NCBI GenBank assembly: GCA_963971405.1
Contig: OZ020491.1
Span: 1,680,910-1,744,909 of the forward strand
Reading direction: 5' to 3'
DNA length: 64,000 nt
Source of the DNA: Psococerastis gibbosa
Lineage: Eukaryota > Arthropoda > Insecta > Psocodea > Psocidae
The notes under the pieces were generated by a model. That model did no database searches. It saw only the letters and a list, made by a program, of their open reading frames with translations, and was not told the DNA's origin. The position numbers were made by a program, and so were the translations under genes. Of this stretch, positions 45,030-56,059 are shown one piece after another (the first letter of the stretch is position 1; each line of letters opens with the position of its first letter).

Positions 45030-45297
45030 CATGCAAGACGCGGATTCAGTTGATGCTCTGTACTCTTTCAACTGCTCATTCGATACAACATACGAGGTAA
45101 CGAGAATCGATACTTAAATTAGGTGGGGCATTTGAATCTGATATAATCATAGGCCTACCTACCAACCTACTACACATTTTGAATTCATTTCTAAAAAAAT
45201 TAGGCAAACTTATAATTAAAGTATATCTGAGAAACACGAAATTTTGAGTTTTGGCAACTTTTGTATCTATTCAAGTTATTTTCATAGAGAGCTAAAT

Positions 45298-45980
45298 CCT
45301 AAAATAAAAAGGGCTTATTTCTTTCCCATTTTATGAGTGATGCTAGAATTACCGTCTGCTGACGACTAATGTATCGTACTTTAATCCATTTTGAGCAATC
45401 ATTGAAGCCACCAGAAACAATAAATACCAGAATCCTAGAATAGATCCAAGAATAAAAAGGGCTTATGCATAATTTCTTTCCCATTTTATGAGTGATACTA
45501 TGATATATACCCGAACGATGACTTGGTGAACCGCTACTGGGAAGCTCGGCGACGAATGGTTGAACTACCACGTTCGGGCATTGGATAAAGTAAAGTAAGT
45601 ATGAGTCATGCTATAGTAATTACCGTCTGCTGACGGCTAATCTATCCTATTTTAATCCATTTTGAGCAATCATTGAAGCCTCCAGAAACAATAAATACCA
45701 GAATCCTAGAATAGATCCAAGAATAAAAAGGGCTTATGCATAATTTCTTTCCCATTTTATGAGTGATGCTAGTATTACCGTCTGCTGACGACTAATGTAT
45801 CGTATTTTAATCCATTTCGAGCAATCATTGAAGCCACCAGAAACAATAAATACCAGAATCCTAGAATAGATCTAAGAATAAAAAGGGCTTATGCATAATT
45901 TTTTTCCCAATTTATGAGTGATGCTATATAGTATTACCGTTTGCTGACGGTTACAGTATCGTAATTCAATACATTTTGAG
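45298..45980. repeat. ~157-bp tandem array next to the LRR exon donor
   Basis: About 4.5 units contain ATTACCGTCTGCTGACG, TTTTGAGCAATCATTGAAGC, CCACCAGAAACAATAAATAC and AAAAAGGGCTTAT. One unit carries a ~90-bp insertion near 45496-45590. The last unit runs into the 5' splice site of the exon at 46013, so the unit probably derives from the start of that intron. Confidence 0.85.
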
Positions 45981-46012
45981 CAATCATTGAAGCCACCAAA
46001 AACAATAATTAC

Positions 46013-46503
46013 CTGCAAGGAATATTTTAGAAGCCATCGGCAGTCTGAAAATCAGCAAATCATCCAAATCATGCAGCTGATTCCGCGAGAGATCCAAATA
46101 CTTCAAATGATGCAAATTCAAAAAAGTAGTCACACCGACAAATTCTAACGGAAGATCCGTCAGCGATAAAGCCTCCAAATTTGACTTGGGGAAATCGCTG
46201 ACGATATCTGACAAATTTCCACCTCTAATCGAAAACTTTTGAAGTTTTCGGAATGCTGGTAAAAGTTCTTGGGGCGAAAAGGTCGCATCTGACCACAGGC
46301 AGATTATGAGAGTTTTTGCGCGGTAATGTTCCCTGTGGCTATGGTGGGTTAGTCCGTTTTTGCACACAATTTTTTCGGCGTGCAATTTGGTTTCACATTT
46401 AGGTCCAGCCACGGTCTCCTCGCAGATCTTGAATGGTTTGGAGGTGATCTCGTCGTGTGATAGGACTCTGCTGGTTAAGACAGTGGTTGCTAGGAGCCAT
46501 GCT
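46013..46503 (-). CDS. LRR receptor gene, first mapped exon: signal end, LRRs
   Basis: Acceptor TTTTGTTTCAG at 46504, donor GCAG/GTAATTATTG at 46013. It encodes 163 full codons. It opens with AWLLATTVLTSRVLS, which looks like the back half of a signal peptide whose start is on an unmapped upstream exon. Paired cysteines follow (KICEE, GPKC, EKIVCKNGL), then LRRs (LQKFSIRGG, LEALSLTDL, LKYLDLSRNQL, SKIFLAG). With the five later exons the product has at least 449 residues: LRR-LRRCT-LRRNT-LRR-LRRCT-TM-short tail. This resembles arthropod LRR membrane proteins such as halfway or singed wings 2; the assignment is from memory and tentative. The in-frame codon usually taken as start (46410-46412) is GTG. 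Confidence 0.85.
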
Positions 46504-46544
46504 CTGAAACAAAATATGAAAGAATAAAAATCCGTGCTGCAAGA

Positions 46545-46660
46545 AAAACGGTCATTACGCTTTACGGCTACGGCTTTACAAGCCCTCCGAAGCTTGGCCA
46601 GAAAGTGTAGCCAGTGTGGGACTCGAACGAAAACGAACGAACGAACGAACGAACGAAAAC
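46545..46660 (-). mobile_element. SINE fragment with (CGAA)n
   Basis: CTTTACAAGCCCTCCGAAGC and TGTAGCCAGTGTGGGACTCG on plus are the inverted SINE body and head, ending in a CGAA microsatellite (46628-46662). Confidence 0.65.
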
Positions 46661-47120
46661 GACTCGAATATCCAATGAAATTTCTTAACCTTGATTGTTT
46701 TCACTTCATTTTATCAGGACTACTGGAATACAGGAAGACTGCTAAGCACCACCATGTTCCAATACATGTTGACTGCTGTTGTCCAGTATTCGTTTTTGAG
46801 GAATTTCAAGCTATCTTACTCGAGCTTGCGAGTATTGTTAACAAATAATGCGGAACATAAACGAGGTCCACAAGCTTCGCCACTTACACAACCTGCTGAT
46901 CCGTCAACACGGGTCGATAGTATTAGATTTAAGACGGGATTAGCCGAGATGTATCAACTAAAAACTCGATTATTGCCCATAAACAAAACAAGTTTAGATG
47001 ACATTGTCACAAGCTTGCTGTCAAAACTTCTTATAAGGATAAATGGACCCACCTGCCAAGCCCAGTAATTAGCTGGGGCCGTAGCACTAGCAGAATTAAT
47101 AAATATAAGTATTTAATATT

Positions 47121-47240
47121 GACTTTTTGTTCTATTACTAAGCCAACCTAGCGGAGTTAGGACCCTATAGCCCTCTCTTACACTCAACTAGGAAGACCCG
47201 GGACAGCCTGCTTTACATGCCCTCCGAAGCATGGGTAACT
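47121..47240 (-). mobile_element. tRNA-derived SINE, body only
   Basis: Inverted tail GACTTTTTGTTCTATTACTA, then the body up to ATGCTTCGGAGGGCATG; the pol III head is lost. Confidence 0.75.
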
Positions 47241-47859
47241 CTGAATGGTAACTCACTGAACGGTTAGAGTTAAAGTAGTAGTTAAAGTTATTTAGGGTTG
47301 TTGTTGGCATATAAACAAAGAAGTAAGTTTTTCTTTCTTTTTCAACGTGGAAGCTCAGAGAAATGATCAAGTTTTACACAAGTTGGCATACTCCGTAATT
47401 TCATCAGTATATAGTACATCATGCAGAACTGAATTATCATGACTGGGTACTGAAACTGATTTGATTTTGATACCAAAGTACACTGATTTCTTACGATGGA
47501 TGAAACTGCAATTTCCAATTTCAAACAGTCTACCTTATTCCCCGATCTTTAATGATTGTGTACCTATATAAATAGAGGGAATAGGGAAGTTTCTACCTTG
47601 CCTTGACTCTTGTACTTAGTTTCGTTTGAACAAATCTGGCCATTTCTCCATCCTATACGTGTTGGGACGTGAGTCATTGGGATAACATTGTAACACCATC
47701 TGGCTAAAAGCATCAATCTCGATTATCTACGGTGTGCACTGTAAAGTATAATGCATATAGTAGATAATCTACTGTCTTTCTATTTTAATATATTGAACCG
47801 GCCTAGAAGTTTGATAAGCATGCAAGTCATACACTCAGCAGTATTCACCGTACTTTGGA

Positions 47860-47960
47860 ACATTGGCGCCAACTTCGATGGCCAGGTGGTAACGTGCTTG
47901 CACTTGTGCGAGCCTTTACAAGCCATGCAATCAGAGACGTGTCGTACGGATTTTCTTTCT
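47860..47960 (+). repeat. ~100-bp dispersed repeat
   Basis: AACTTCGATGGCCAGGTGGT, CTTGCACTTGTGCGAGCC and AGAGACGTGTCG match 39515-39640. Confidence 0.6.
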
Positions 47961-48971
47961 GTCCCTCTACCTAGTTATTTTTCATATCAACATGAGCTCT
48001 TATATTACAATATGTTCGACAGTGCCAAACATACGAAATTTCATCCTATCCTAGATCCTGCATACATAAAATATTTTTTTGGCGGGGGGATGATCAGTTC
48101 ACATTCAGGCACCAGTTATCAACTTCTTGCAGCAGAGGCCCGTGACGTGACCTATTAGATCCTATAAAACATTTGCATTACAGCTGCAAACATTATTGTA
48201 ACCACTGCAGCCTGCCTGAGTATGACCATGAATATCGTAAGACATATCACAGTAATGTTTATCACAGGTTTACCGAAGTGGTAAAAGGGATTAAACGGGA
48301 TAACTGCTAGCTTGAAGCTAGTAGCTTCTATACTACCTCATCAGGCTATTATCTCCTCACATCACTATTAAAAACTAGCAGCAGTACACAAAGTTATCAC
48401 AAGCGGAGTTAGGAAATTTTGGAGAGGGGGGGGGGGGCTGAACTAGTTATTTGGAAGTCTATAGTCAGGAGGTTCCATGATAGAGTGAAGACTTAGGCAT
48501 AATAAATAAATAAATAAATCTGACATTTTGTTGTTCTATTACTAACCCAACCTAGCATATAGTAAACTCACTTTAATTAGGTACTTGTTTTGTAATGTAT
48601 GGATTGGCAATATTAACTATTAAGCTATTCAGAGCCCATTTGCATTCTGCGTGGATGCTTCCCCACGTACTCATTTAACATTTACCCCGCCGTCATTTCG
48701 ATATCTATAAGAAGGTATAGAGACGCTGGACCGTTCAAACGCTCTGCGCCCATGATAGCCCGATGTGTGGCTGCCGTAGGATACGTGAAAATGTCGTTCT
48801 AAAAAATTTGAAAGTACCTTTTATCTAGTGTGAGTTTGGTTCAGGAAGGGGGGGGGGGAGGCGCAATAGCCCATAGCTGGATCCGCAAGTGTTGCGAAGT
48901 TTGTATGTATTAGGGGTACTCAAAAACGCGGTAAAGTAGGATAAATAATCCTGAAAATATGATCATTAAAA

Positions 48972-49848
48972 AAAGAACCGGTCCGAGTTTACTCGAAGAT
49001 GCTTTCCAATTTATCAACGTTTGTAGATGGAGAATGTGAGTAATTTCATGGTAAATAATTTTCCAGTGGTTAAATTCCGATATCTCGGGGGGGGGGGGGG
49101 GGGGGTGTCCACCTGACGTCGCTGGAAGTGAGATAAATTCTAGATAAGTCAGACCAACACATAATTACCACACAGCAATAATGGCAGGGCACGCAATGCA
49201 TTTGAGTGCGAATTTTCTATCATTTTTACAAAAAATAATTTTTTGTGCAAAACCAAATAGGTTTTTGGCAAAGCAACCTGTCCGGTTTCGTTACTCAATT
49301 TAACACCTAAAACATGCCTGAAGAAGTAGAAATCATCGATAGAAAGGTTTCGCAGAAAAATTATTATTTAGTCATTTTTCATCAAAATTTAGTTATTTTT
49401 AATTTTTTACCCCCAGAAGCAAACTATCAAGGGGCAAGCGACCCCCCGCATTTTGTCAACATTAATAGCGACTACAATATATGTGAATTTAAAAGAAATC
49501 GTTGGAGTCGTTTTTGAGAAATAATTATTTTAGACGTTTCTTTTGGGAGTTTTTTGAGAATAAAACCCCCCAAATTGACTTAGCCCAAAATAAAAAAAAT
49601 GATCCCGAGGTATAATTTTTTTAAATCTATATGCAAAATTTCATCAAAATCGGCAAAGTAGTTTGCCCGGAAATCGATGAACAGACAGACAGACAGACAT
49701 ACAGATAGACATACCGACGGACATTTCGTAAAAACCACTTTTTTTGGTTCCTGAGACCTCAAAACGTGTAAATCCGTTGAAATCTCGGAATCGAAAATTT
49801 CGACCATCACAAAGCTTTCCTTATACTACGTATAAATTGGGAAGCAAT
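48972..49848 (+). mobile_element. ~850-bp dispersed repeat, copy 3
   Basis: Opposite orientation to the copies at 3.1 and 26.9 kb. Starts AAAGAACCGGTCCGAGTTTA, carries a G run at 49087 and a CAGACAGACAGA microsatellite at about 49683, and ends TATAAATTGGGAAGCAATAA. Confidence 0.8.
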
Positions 49849-50276
49849 AAACATGAAGACCCTGCACAAACGGACGATTTGTACGCCGGTGGCTCGATGA
49901 GAAATTTGCCAACGGAGGAAATGGGCTAGTGAATGGTTGGTGCAAAACCACAGAGTTTACATCAAACGATTTCTGGGCGTCCTGGGCGTGTCGAGGGGAA
50001 TCCTAGCGTGTGGTCGGCTTCACGTCAGTCTCAGAAATCTTCTGAAGTTGACTCTGTGGTTTTCCAACTTCCCAATTGCTACATGACATCGAGTCACCCG
50101 CGTGCGAATAGTTCGTGTGGCGTCTTCTTTTTCGAATCTATCGCAGATTGGCAATCATCATATGTCGATCGTAGGACACTTCAGACTCCCCAAAAGGAAG
50201 TCAAGCATTTAGAGTATATAATGTGGACGTTGAGCTAAAGTGTCAGTTTCCATCAAATAAATTAATAAAATAAATA

Positions 50277-51164
50277 AAGAACCGGTCCGAGTTTACTCGA
50301 ACATGCTTTCCAATTTATCAAGTAGTAGCTAGAGAAAATGAGTAATTTCATGGTAAATAATTTTCTTATAGATAAATTTCGGGTATCTCGGGGGAGGGGG
50401 GGGTTGCCCACCTGACGTCACTGGAGGTGAGGTAAATTCTAGATAGATCAGACCAACCAATTACCACACAGCAATAATGGCAGGGCGCGTAATGCATTTG
50501 AGCGCGAATATTCCATCATTTTTTCAAAAAATAATTTTTTGTGCAAAACCAAACAGTTTTATGGGGAAGCAACCTGTCCAGTTTCGTTACTCAATTTAAA
50601 ACCTAAAACATGCCTGAAGGTAGAAATCATCGATAGAAAGGTTTCGAAGAAAAAATAATTTTTAGTCATTTTTCATTAAAATTTAGTTATTTTTATTTTT
50701 TTTACCCCCAGAAGCAAACTATCAAGGGGCAAGCGACCCCCCGCATTTTGTCAACATTAATAACGACTACAATATATGTGAATTTAAAGGAAATCGTTGG
50801 AGCCGTTTTCGAGAATTAATTCGAGAAATAATTTTTTTAGACGTTTTTTTTTTTAATTTTTTTGTGAATAAAACCCCTTGAAATTGAGTAAGCCCAAAAT
50901 AAAAGAAAATGGTCACGAGGTATGATTTTTGTGAACCTACATGCCGAATTTTATCAAAATCGACCGAGTAGTTTGCCCGGAAATCGACGCACAGACCGAC
51001 AGAGCGACAGACAGAGCGACAGAGCGACGGACAGACATTTCGTAAAAACCACTTTTTTGGGTTCCTGGGACCTGAAAACGTGTAAATCCGTTGAAATCTC
51101 GGAATCGAAAATTTGGACCATCACAAAGCTTTCCTTATACGACGTATAAATTGGAGAGCAATAA
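50277..51164 (+). mobile_element. ~850-bp dispersed repeat, copy 4
   Basis: Same orientation as copy 3, only about 430 bp downstream of it. The same outer start AAGAACCGGTCCGAGTTTAC and end GTATAAATTGGAGAGCAATA; the microsatellite reads CGACAGACAGAGCGACAG. Confidence 0.8.
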
Positions 51165-51542
51165 AAGAAAGCCAGCGAGAGCGGGTTGTGTAGACGTGTC
51201 AACCGTTGGCTCCACGCAGCACGCAGGTTCAGTTTCAGTGTACATCCTCCTCTGCGAACATTTTGCGGCTGAATGCCAACGCATGGTGTGGGTGAAAGCT
51301 AGCAGTCAGATTTGCAGCGTTGACTTTGCCGCGTTGGCTGTTGGTAATGGCCGCTTTATGCCATTGTCTCTTCATTCCGCCTTTGGGGGCCAAACCCCAA
51401 GACTAAATTGGCGTTTCCGTTAACTCGGCCTTACACGCCCTAAAAAAAATGCTAGCATATAAAATTTGAGTGCTTTGTTAGGCAATGTTACTTTGTCAAA
51501 GGTAAATAGTTATATGGTGAAGCAATAGAACCCGGGATAATG

Positions 51543-51709
51543 CAGGGAAGGATCCAGCCCATTTGGGGAGGTGGGGGGTTGGGGGTCAAAATAGGAAAAC
51601 CATATGTGGGATCGTTTAAATCAGAGCGTAATAAATTAATTTACAATAGATTTACCAAATTTTATGGGGGGGGGGGGCTACCCCCCTGCCTCCCCTGTAT
51701 CTGTCCTTG
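51543..51709. mobile_element. hAT-like miniature element
   Basis: Left CAGGGAAGGATCCAG and right CTGTATCTGTCCTTG are imperfectly inverted. The flanks GGATAATG (51535-51542 and 51710-51717) are a perfect 8-bp duplication. G runs lie near both ends. The 62-residue frame over it is not a gene. Confidence 0.85.
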
Positions 51710-52470
51710 GGATAATGGAAGTAGGTAAGCTTTCAGATGGACCGCGTCCCATCATCCCAGACTACACTGCTTCTTCATGTAACTCCGACCGTGGAAGTAT
51801 TTGTAATTATAAAGAGTAGTAGCCTACTAATTCCCGGTAACATAAAAAAATCCTCTGGATATGCAAACCATTGGCATTAGGCTGTGTCAATTAGGGAAGC
51901 CAGAGATGCCCCCAAGGAGAGAGCTGCCATATTAGAGCACGACTCTAATCCATTACAGGTCTACCGTTCACCTCCGCGGTAAATAACAGGTCGTTTATCA
52001 ATCTGGAAAACACTGGAAAGGCGTATGCTAGAAATGAAGGAAGTAACTCTGTCACAATTCCAAAGTGCCGGTCCAGTCGAGTGGGTAGACAACAAGCCTA
52101 TACGAGGTACCTGAAGGTTGTGAGCTCGAAGCCTAACGAAAAAAAAGTTTGAGCACGAGGAAGTTAATGAGAAATTAGGTCTGAGGAATGATAGAGGGAC
52201 TCATCATTGACCTCTACTCTACTAGACATTTTTTAGTTAGCATAAAATGACCTTATGTCCAGTTTTAAACGGGACTGTCCCATTTCTAGTCACCTGTCTC
52301 GTTCCCAGACAAAGCTCTGGCAAGGAAAAGTTTTTCGAAAAAAAAGTGTAGATGTTATATCAAGTACTTTTATAATCACAGCAACCTCCCAGGTCAAATA
52401 CCATAACAACTGTGCTCTGATTTTAAAAAATTTTAAGACTACTCATCATTTCAGAACATTTAACCAACTT

Positions 52471-52600
52471 TGGTTGAAGAGGTTCCCACCTCGTTATAAC
52501 CGAAAATTAGAGGATATGGAGAAACTGGGCTTGGCAGGATTCGAACCCACAGTCTACGCCTAACCGTGGCGTCGTCTTTAAATGCCAAAATGGTCAAGCT
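52471..52600 (-). mobile_element. Second SINE-like family, copy 2
   Basis: Shares GGTTGAAGAGG, CCTCGTTATAACCGAAA and GGATTCGAACCCACxGTCTA with 42672-42790. The minus strand has a B-box-like GTGGGTTCGAATCC. Confidence 0.6.
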
Positions 52601-52667
52601 GACCTCATATAGTTTCTGATTTTGTAGAAAGCCCTATTAGGATATTTTATCCATTGCTTGTACTAGT

Positions 52668-53240
52668 CATTGGCGTAAATAGGGGGTCCTGGGGGGGGGG
52701 GGGCTTCACGTCCACCCGTAGCCCCCCCCCAGGATTTCTGGTGGCAAAGACGTTATGGAGGCTAAAGGTAATATAATAATAAAAATAGTATCCACAATAA
52801 CGAAAGGGAAATTAATAATTAATATGCTTATTATTTTACATAAAATCTACATATTGACCAAGTACTTTCACAACAAATATATTACTCAAAACGCTTAAAA
52901 CCCCAATACTTCAGAGCTATTTTTACCAATTTTTTCTCCGGGGGAGACCCTTGGGCCCCCCTCAATAGTAGTTTATTCGTCGTTATAATAGCTCAATTGT
53001 TAAAATCTCAACTGTACTGCATGCAAAATGCGTAAAACCTCCCTAATTTGGTCATATTCATCAATTTTTTCCTCCGGGGGAGACCCCCGGGCCCCCCTTT
53101 CTCCAGCATAGAATATTAGTCAAACCTCACTAATTTGGGCCCAATTATCATTTTTTTCTCCGGGGGGGGGGGACCCCGGGCTCCCCTTTCTGCAAGGGGT
53201 CCTAAAGCCCCCCCAGAAATTTTGGGAATTTACGCCAATG
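52668..53240. mobile_element. hAT-like element with CATTGGCGTAAAT ends, copy 1
   Basis: Perfect 13-bp inverted ends (CATTGGCGTAAAT and ATTTACGCCAATG). The interior has G/C runs and repeated CTCCGGGGGAGACCC blocks and resembles 61636-62251. A target duplication is not evident here, so age or end position is less certain. Confidence 0.7.
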
Positions 53241-53787
53241 GACTACCAGTGATTCGTCAACTTCCCAAATTAAAGACAGTTCCATATTCCAGTGGAAAGA
53301 ACACTCATAAAAAGGTGTGTGTAAGGAAGTAGGCATAGCACAAGAGATTAGTGTACGGTAATGAAAAAGCTATAATGAAGGCCTACACATCGGACCAACT
53401 ATGTAATTTTCCAAAAATTAGGTCAAGACTAAGCCTGCCTGATGACACACAGAGAGGTTCGGCTCTTAATGGGAGAAGATTACATCTCAGTGAGCAGACT
53501 TGATTGGTTTTGTGTGAATGTACCTACAGGCACAAACAAGGCTGTAACTAATTTGGGTGAAGTAGCCAATTATTATCTGCGAACATCTTTAATTTAGTGA
53601 AATAATGAGTTTTGTTCCTGCCGCAACCAACACAGTGGAGTTATGAGCAAATCAGAGTACCTTCACTTCTTGTACAAAGTCAATTTTTACAGGAAATATC
53701 GATCGCAGAGTTGTCAACAATGATATATATATAGCCCGCGTGAGTAGGTACCTATATTCATCTATGACAGCGCCTATTTTCATTCCG

Positions 53788-54009
53788 TCAGCAAGAGCAC
53801 TTCATCACATAAGTATAAATTATAGTCATTAAACCACTAATCCATCCAGTCAAGAGCGTATCTTCGATTACTGTTTGGAACATGGGCAAATCCTCGACGT
53901 AGCTGACCGTGACCCCCGTGAGCACGCCTATGGCAGCACCCATTGAAAAGCCATCAGTGGCGGCTTTCAACAATTGGTCTTTGCAATAGTTTGACAGAAT
54001 TGAGCACAT
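53788..54009 (-). CDS. Small glycine-zipper membrane protein 1
   Basis: Intronless, 73 residues from ATG at 54009 (the upstream codon read as a start is GTG). The N-terminus is MCSILSNYCKDQLLKAATDG, then a hydrophobic helix with FSMGAAIGVLTGVTV (G-x3-G-x3-G spacing), a short polar loop with DLPMFQ, a second helix around GWISGLMTIIYTYV, and the end KCSC. It aligns with the neighbour at 55829 over its whole length (YCK, TAKDG/AATDG, GxxxGxxxGxT). The layout of two short helices bracketed by cysteines recalls Romo1/Mgr2 or Tim17-like mitochondrial proteins, but the sequence is not close. Function unknown. Confidence 0.7.
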   Translation of the reverse strand: MCSILSNYCKDQLLKAATDGFSMGAAIGVLTGVTVSYVEDLPMFQTVIEDTLLTGWISGLMTIIYTYVMKCSC

Positions 54010-54069
54010 TTTCACTTGGAAATTTAGTAATCAGTTACAATCAAAACAAACTGCGTGTTTGGATGCTGT

Positions 54070-54075
54070 CTTATA
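54070..54075 (-). promoter_or_regulatory. Possible TATA box for the gene at 53788
   Basis: TATAAG on minus, 61-66 bp before the ATG. GCAGTTTG about 25 bp downstream could be an initiator. Weak, since the region is AT-rich. Confidence 0.3.
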
Positions 54076-54490
54076 CTGTAAATATTTGGTAATTTATGTT
54101 GATTATACGAAAAGAGAATGTTTTTCACTGGAACCCCTTCCATTTTTTTTCAAAATTAAATTAAAAGAAAATGTGGACTTTGATTTCGTGCGGAGCCTTC
54201 AAATCAATGATAATAAATTAGAAGAAATGTTCCCCTACCGATGGAAGGCTTGCGAAATGCGTACATTTTCAGTAGGTATTTTCCGATAGTTTTTCATATT
54301 CTCCATTACTGTATTTAAGTAATCGATGATAAGCCAACGGCTACAGCAAGTTGAATCCACAAGAATAGAGCCTGTTCAAAACTGCATCAAACTTAGTATT
54401 GTGCACAGCGTTGACAGGGGAACATGGTGGAACATAGATAAATCCGTGTATTTATCAAAAAAATATGTGAACAAAAAATTACAATGCAGA

Positions 54491-55186
54491 AGCGTCACTG
54501 GAGGTGAGAAATTCTAGAATTCAGAAATAATGGCAGGGCCCGCAATGCAATTGAGCGTGTGTTTTCTACCATTTTTTCAACAAAAAAACTTTTACACAAA
54601 ACCAAATAGTTTTTTGGGAAAGCAACCTGTCCGGTTTTGTTACTCAATTTCATACCTAAAACATGCCTGAAGGTGGAAATCATGGATAGAAAGGTTTCAC
54701 AGAAAAATTATTTTTTTGTCATTTTTCTTTAAAATTTAGTTATTGTTATTTTTTTTATCCCCAGAAGCAAACTATCAAGGGGCAAGTGACCCCCCGTATT
54801 TTGTCAACATTAATAACGACTACAATATATGTGAATTTAAAAGAAATCGTTGAAGCCGTTTTCGAGAAATAATTTTTTTAGACGTTTTTTATGAGTTTTT
54901 TGAAAATAAAACCCCCCAAAATTGAGTTGGCCCAAAATAAAAAAAACAACTCGAGGCATGATTTTTGTGAACCTACATGCCGAATTTCATCAAAATCGGC
55001 CGAGTATTGTGTCCGGAAATCGATGAACAGACAGACAGAACGACAGACAGACAGACAGACATTTCGTAAAAACCACGTTTTTGGGTTCCTGGGACCTGAA
55101 AACGTGTAAATCCGTTGAAATCTCGGAATCGAACATTTCGACCACCACAAAGCTTTCCTTATACTACGTATAAATTGGAAAGCAAA
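54491..55186 (+). mobile_element. ~850-bp dispersed repeat, copy 5, 5'-truncated
   Basis: Begins inside the element at GCGTCACTGGAGGTGAG and keeps the rest to TATAAATTGGAAAGCA. It lies between the first two small glycine-zipper genes. Confidence 0.8.
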
Positions 55187-55283
55187 AATATCCGGACACA
55201 CTGTATGTAAGCATAGGGTTAAACTTCCAATTTATGTTTCTATCGTTGATATTAATAAACAACTTTAATAGCTCCTGCCTTGT

Positions 55284-55519
55284 TTAGGCGGCTAATATCT
55301 CTGTCAATAATCCGTCATTATTGCATTAAAAATTGATGAGTAGATTGTTATTAGGAGACTATTATGTAAATACTTCACATGTCTATTATAAATTAAGTTA
55401 TAATATGGTAGAGACATCAATAATAAATCATACCATATTATAACTCTCCTTAAAACAAACATCTCATCAATTTTTAATGCACAAATGACGGATTATTGAC
55501 AGATGGAGTAGCCGCCTTA
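55284..55519. mobile_element. Foldback MITE (TAAGGCGGC family)
   Basis: Left TTAGGCGGCTAATATCTCTG, right GGAGTAGCCGCCTTA. The arms repeat TCAATAATCCGTCATT and ATTAAAAATTGATGAG in inverse order. Between small glycine-zipper genes 1 and 2. Confidence 0.8.
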
Positions 55520-55828
55520 CCAAATAGGCTATTGCTATTAGGAACCCCTCTCGCTATGTTTGGGGAAAACCTCGGTAAAGTGCACTCCGGCCGCAATTAA
55601 TGTTTTCCCTATTCCGATGTATAAGGAGTAGTATGCAGTATCTGCTAAATTCTACTTTCATTAGATTTACCAACACTGGCTGGAGTGAAGTCTGAAAGAA
55701 AACAAAAAACGACTGAGCAATATTACAATATTGCAAGACAGTTCTCCGCACTTTAATTAATATTATGTCCAGTTCTCCAGCAGTTTTGGCAGTTGCTTAC
55801 CACTTCTGATGGCCTGGGCAACGTTTAT

Positions 55829-56059
55829 TCAATGCATACAGTTATGGAGAGCAGCGTAAGCAGCGGCGGTAAAACTGCTTACAATTCCGCAAGTGAGTCC
55901 AGTGTCCAGCACGTTCTTCAGCAGTTCCGGTACCTGCATACCGTTGCTGACTGCCATCGTCAGGCCACAAATAGATCCCAGCAGGGAGCCCACAACCCAT
56001 CCATCTTTTGCAGTTTCTACTAAACTCTCCTTGCAGTAGGCGTCAAAAACTAAAGACAT
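55829..56059 (-). CDS. Small glycine-zipper membrane protein 2
   Basis: Intronless, 76 residues from the ATG at 56059 (a preceding TTG is not the start). MSLVFDAYCKESLVETAKDG leads into WVVGSLLGSICGLTM (G-x3-G-x3-G), a polar loop with QVPELLKN, and a second helix GLTCGIVSSFTAAAYAAL ending in NCMH. The N-terminal YCK, the KDG before helix 1 and a Cys three residues from the end are shared with the 53788 and 57299 genes. AATAAA overlaps the stop codon region (tgAATAAAc). The plus frame over it is a shadow. Confidence 0.7.
   Translation of the reverse strand: MSLVFDAYCKESLVETAKDGWVVGSLLGSICGLTMAVSNGMQVPELLKNVLDTGLTCGIVSSFTAAAYAALHNCMH

Noticed and set aside
27860-46503. Toll receptor
   Set aside because: The LRR ectodomain order is similar, but the gene stops about 20 residues after the membrane helix, with no TIR domain.
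54059-54289. 76-residue plus frame upstream of and diverging from small protein 1
   Set aside because: No glycine zipper, no cysteine pattern and no second copy; overlaps the likely promoter of the neighbouring minus gene.
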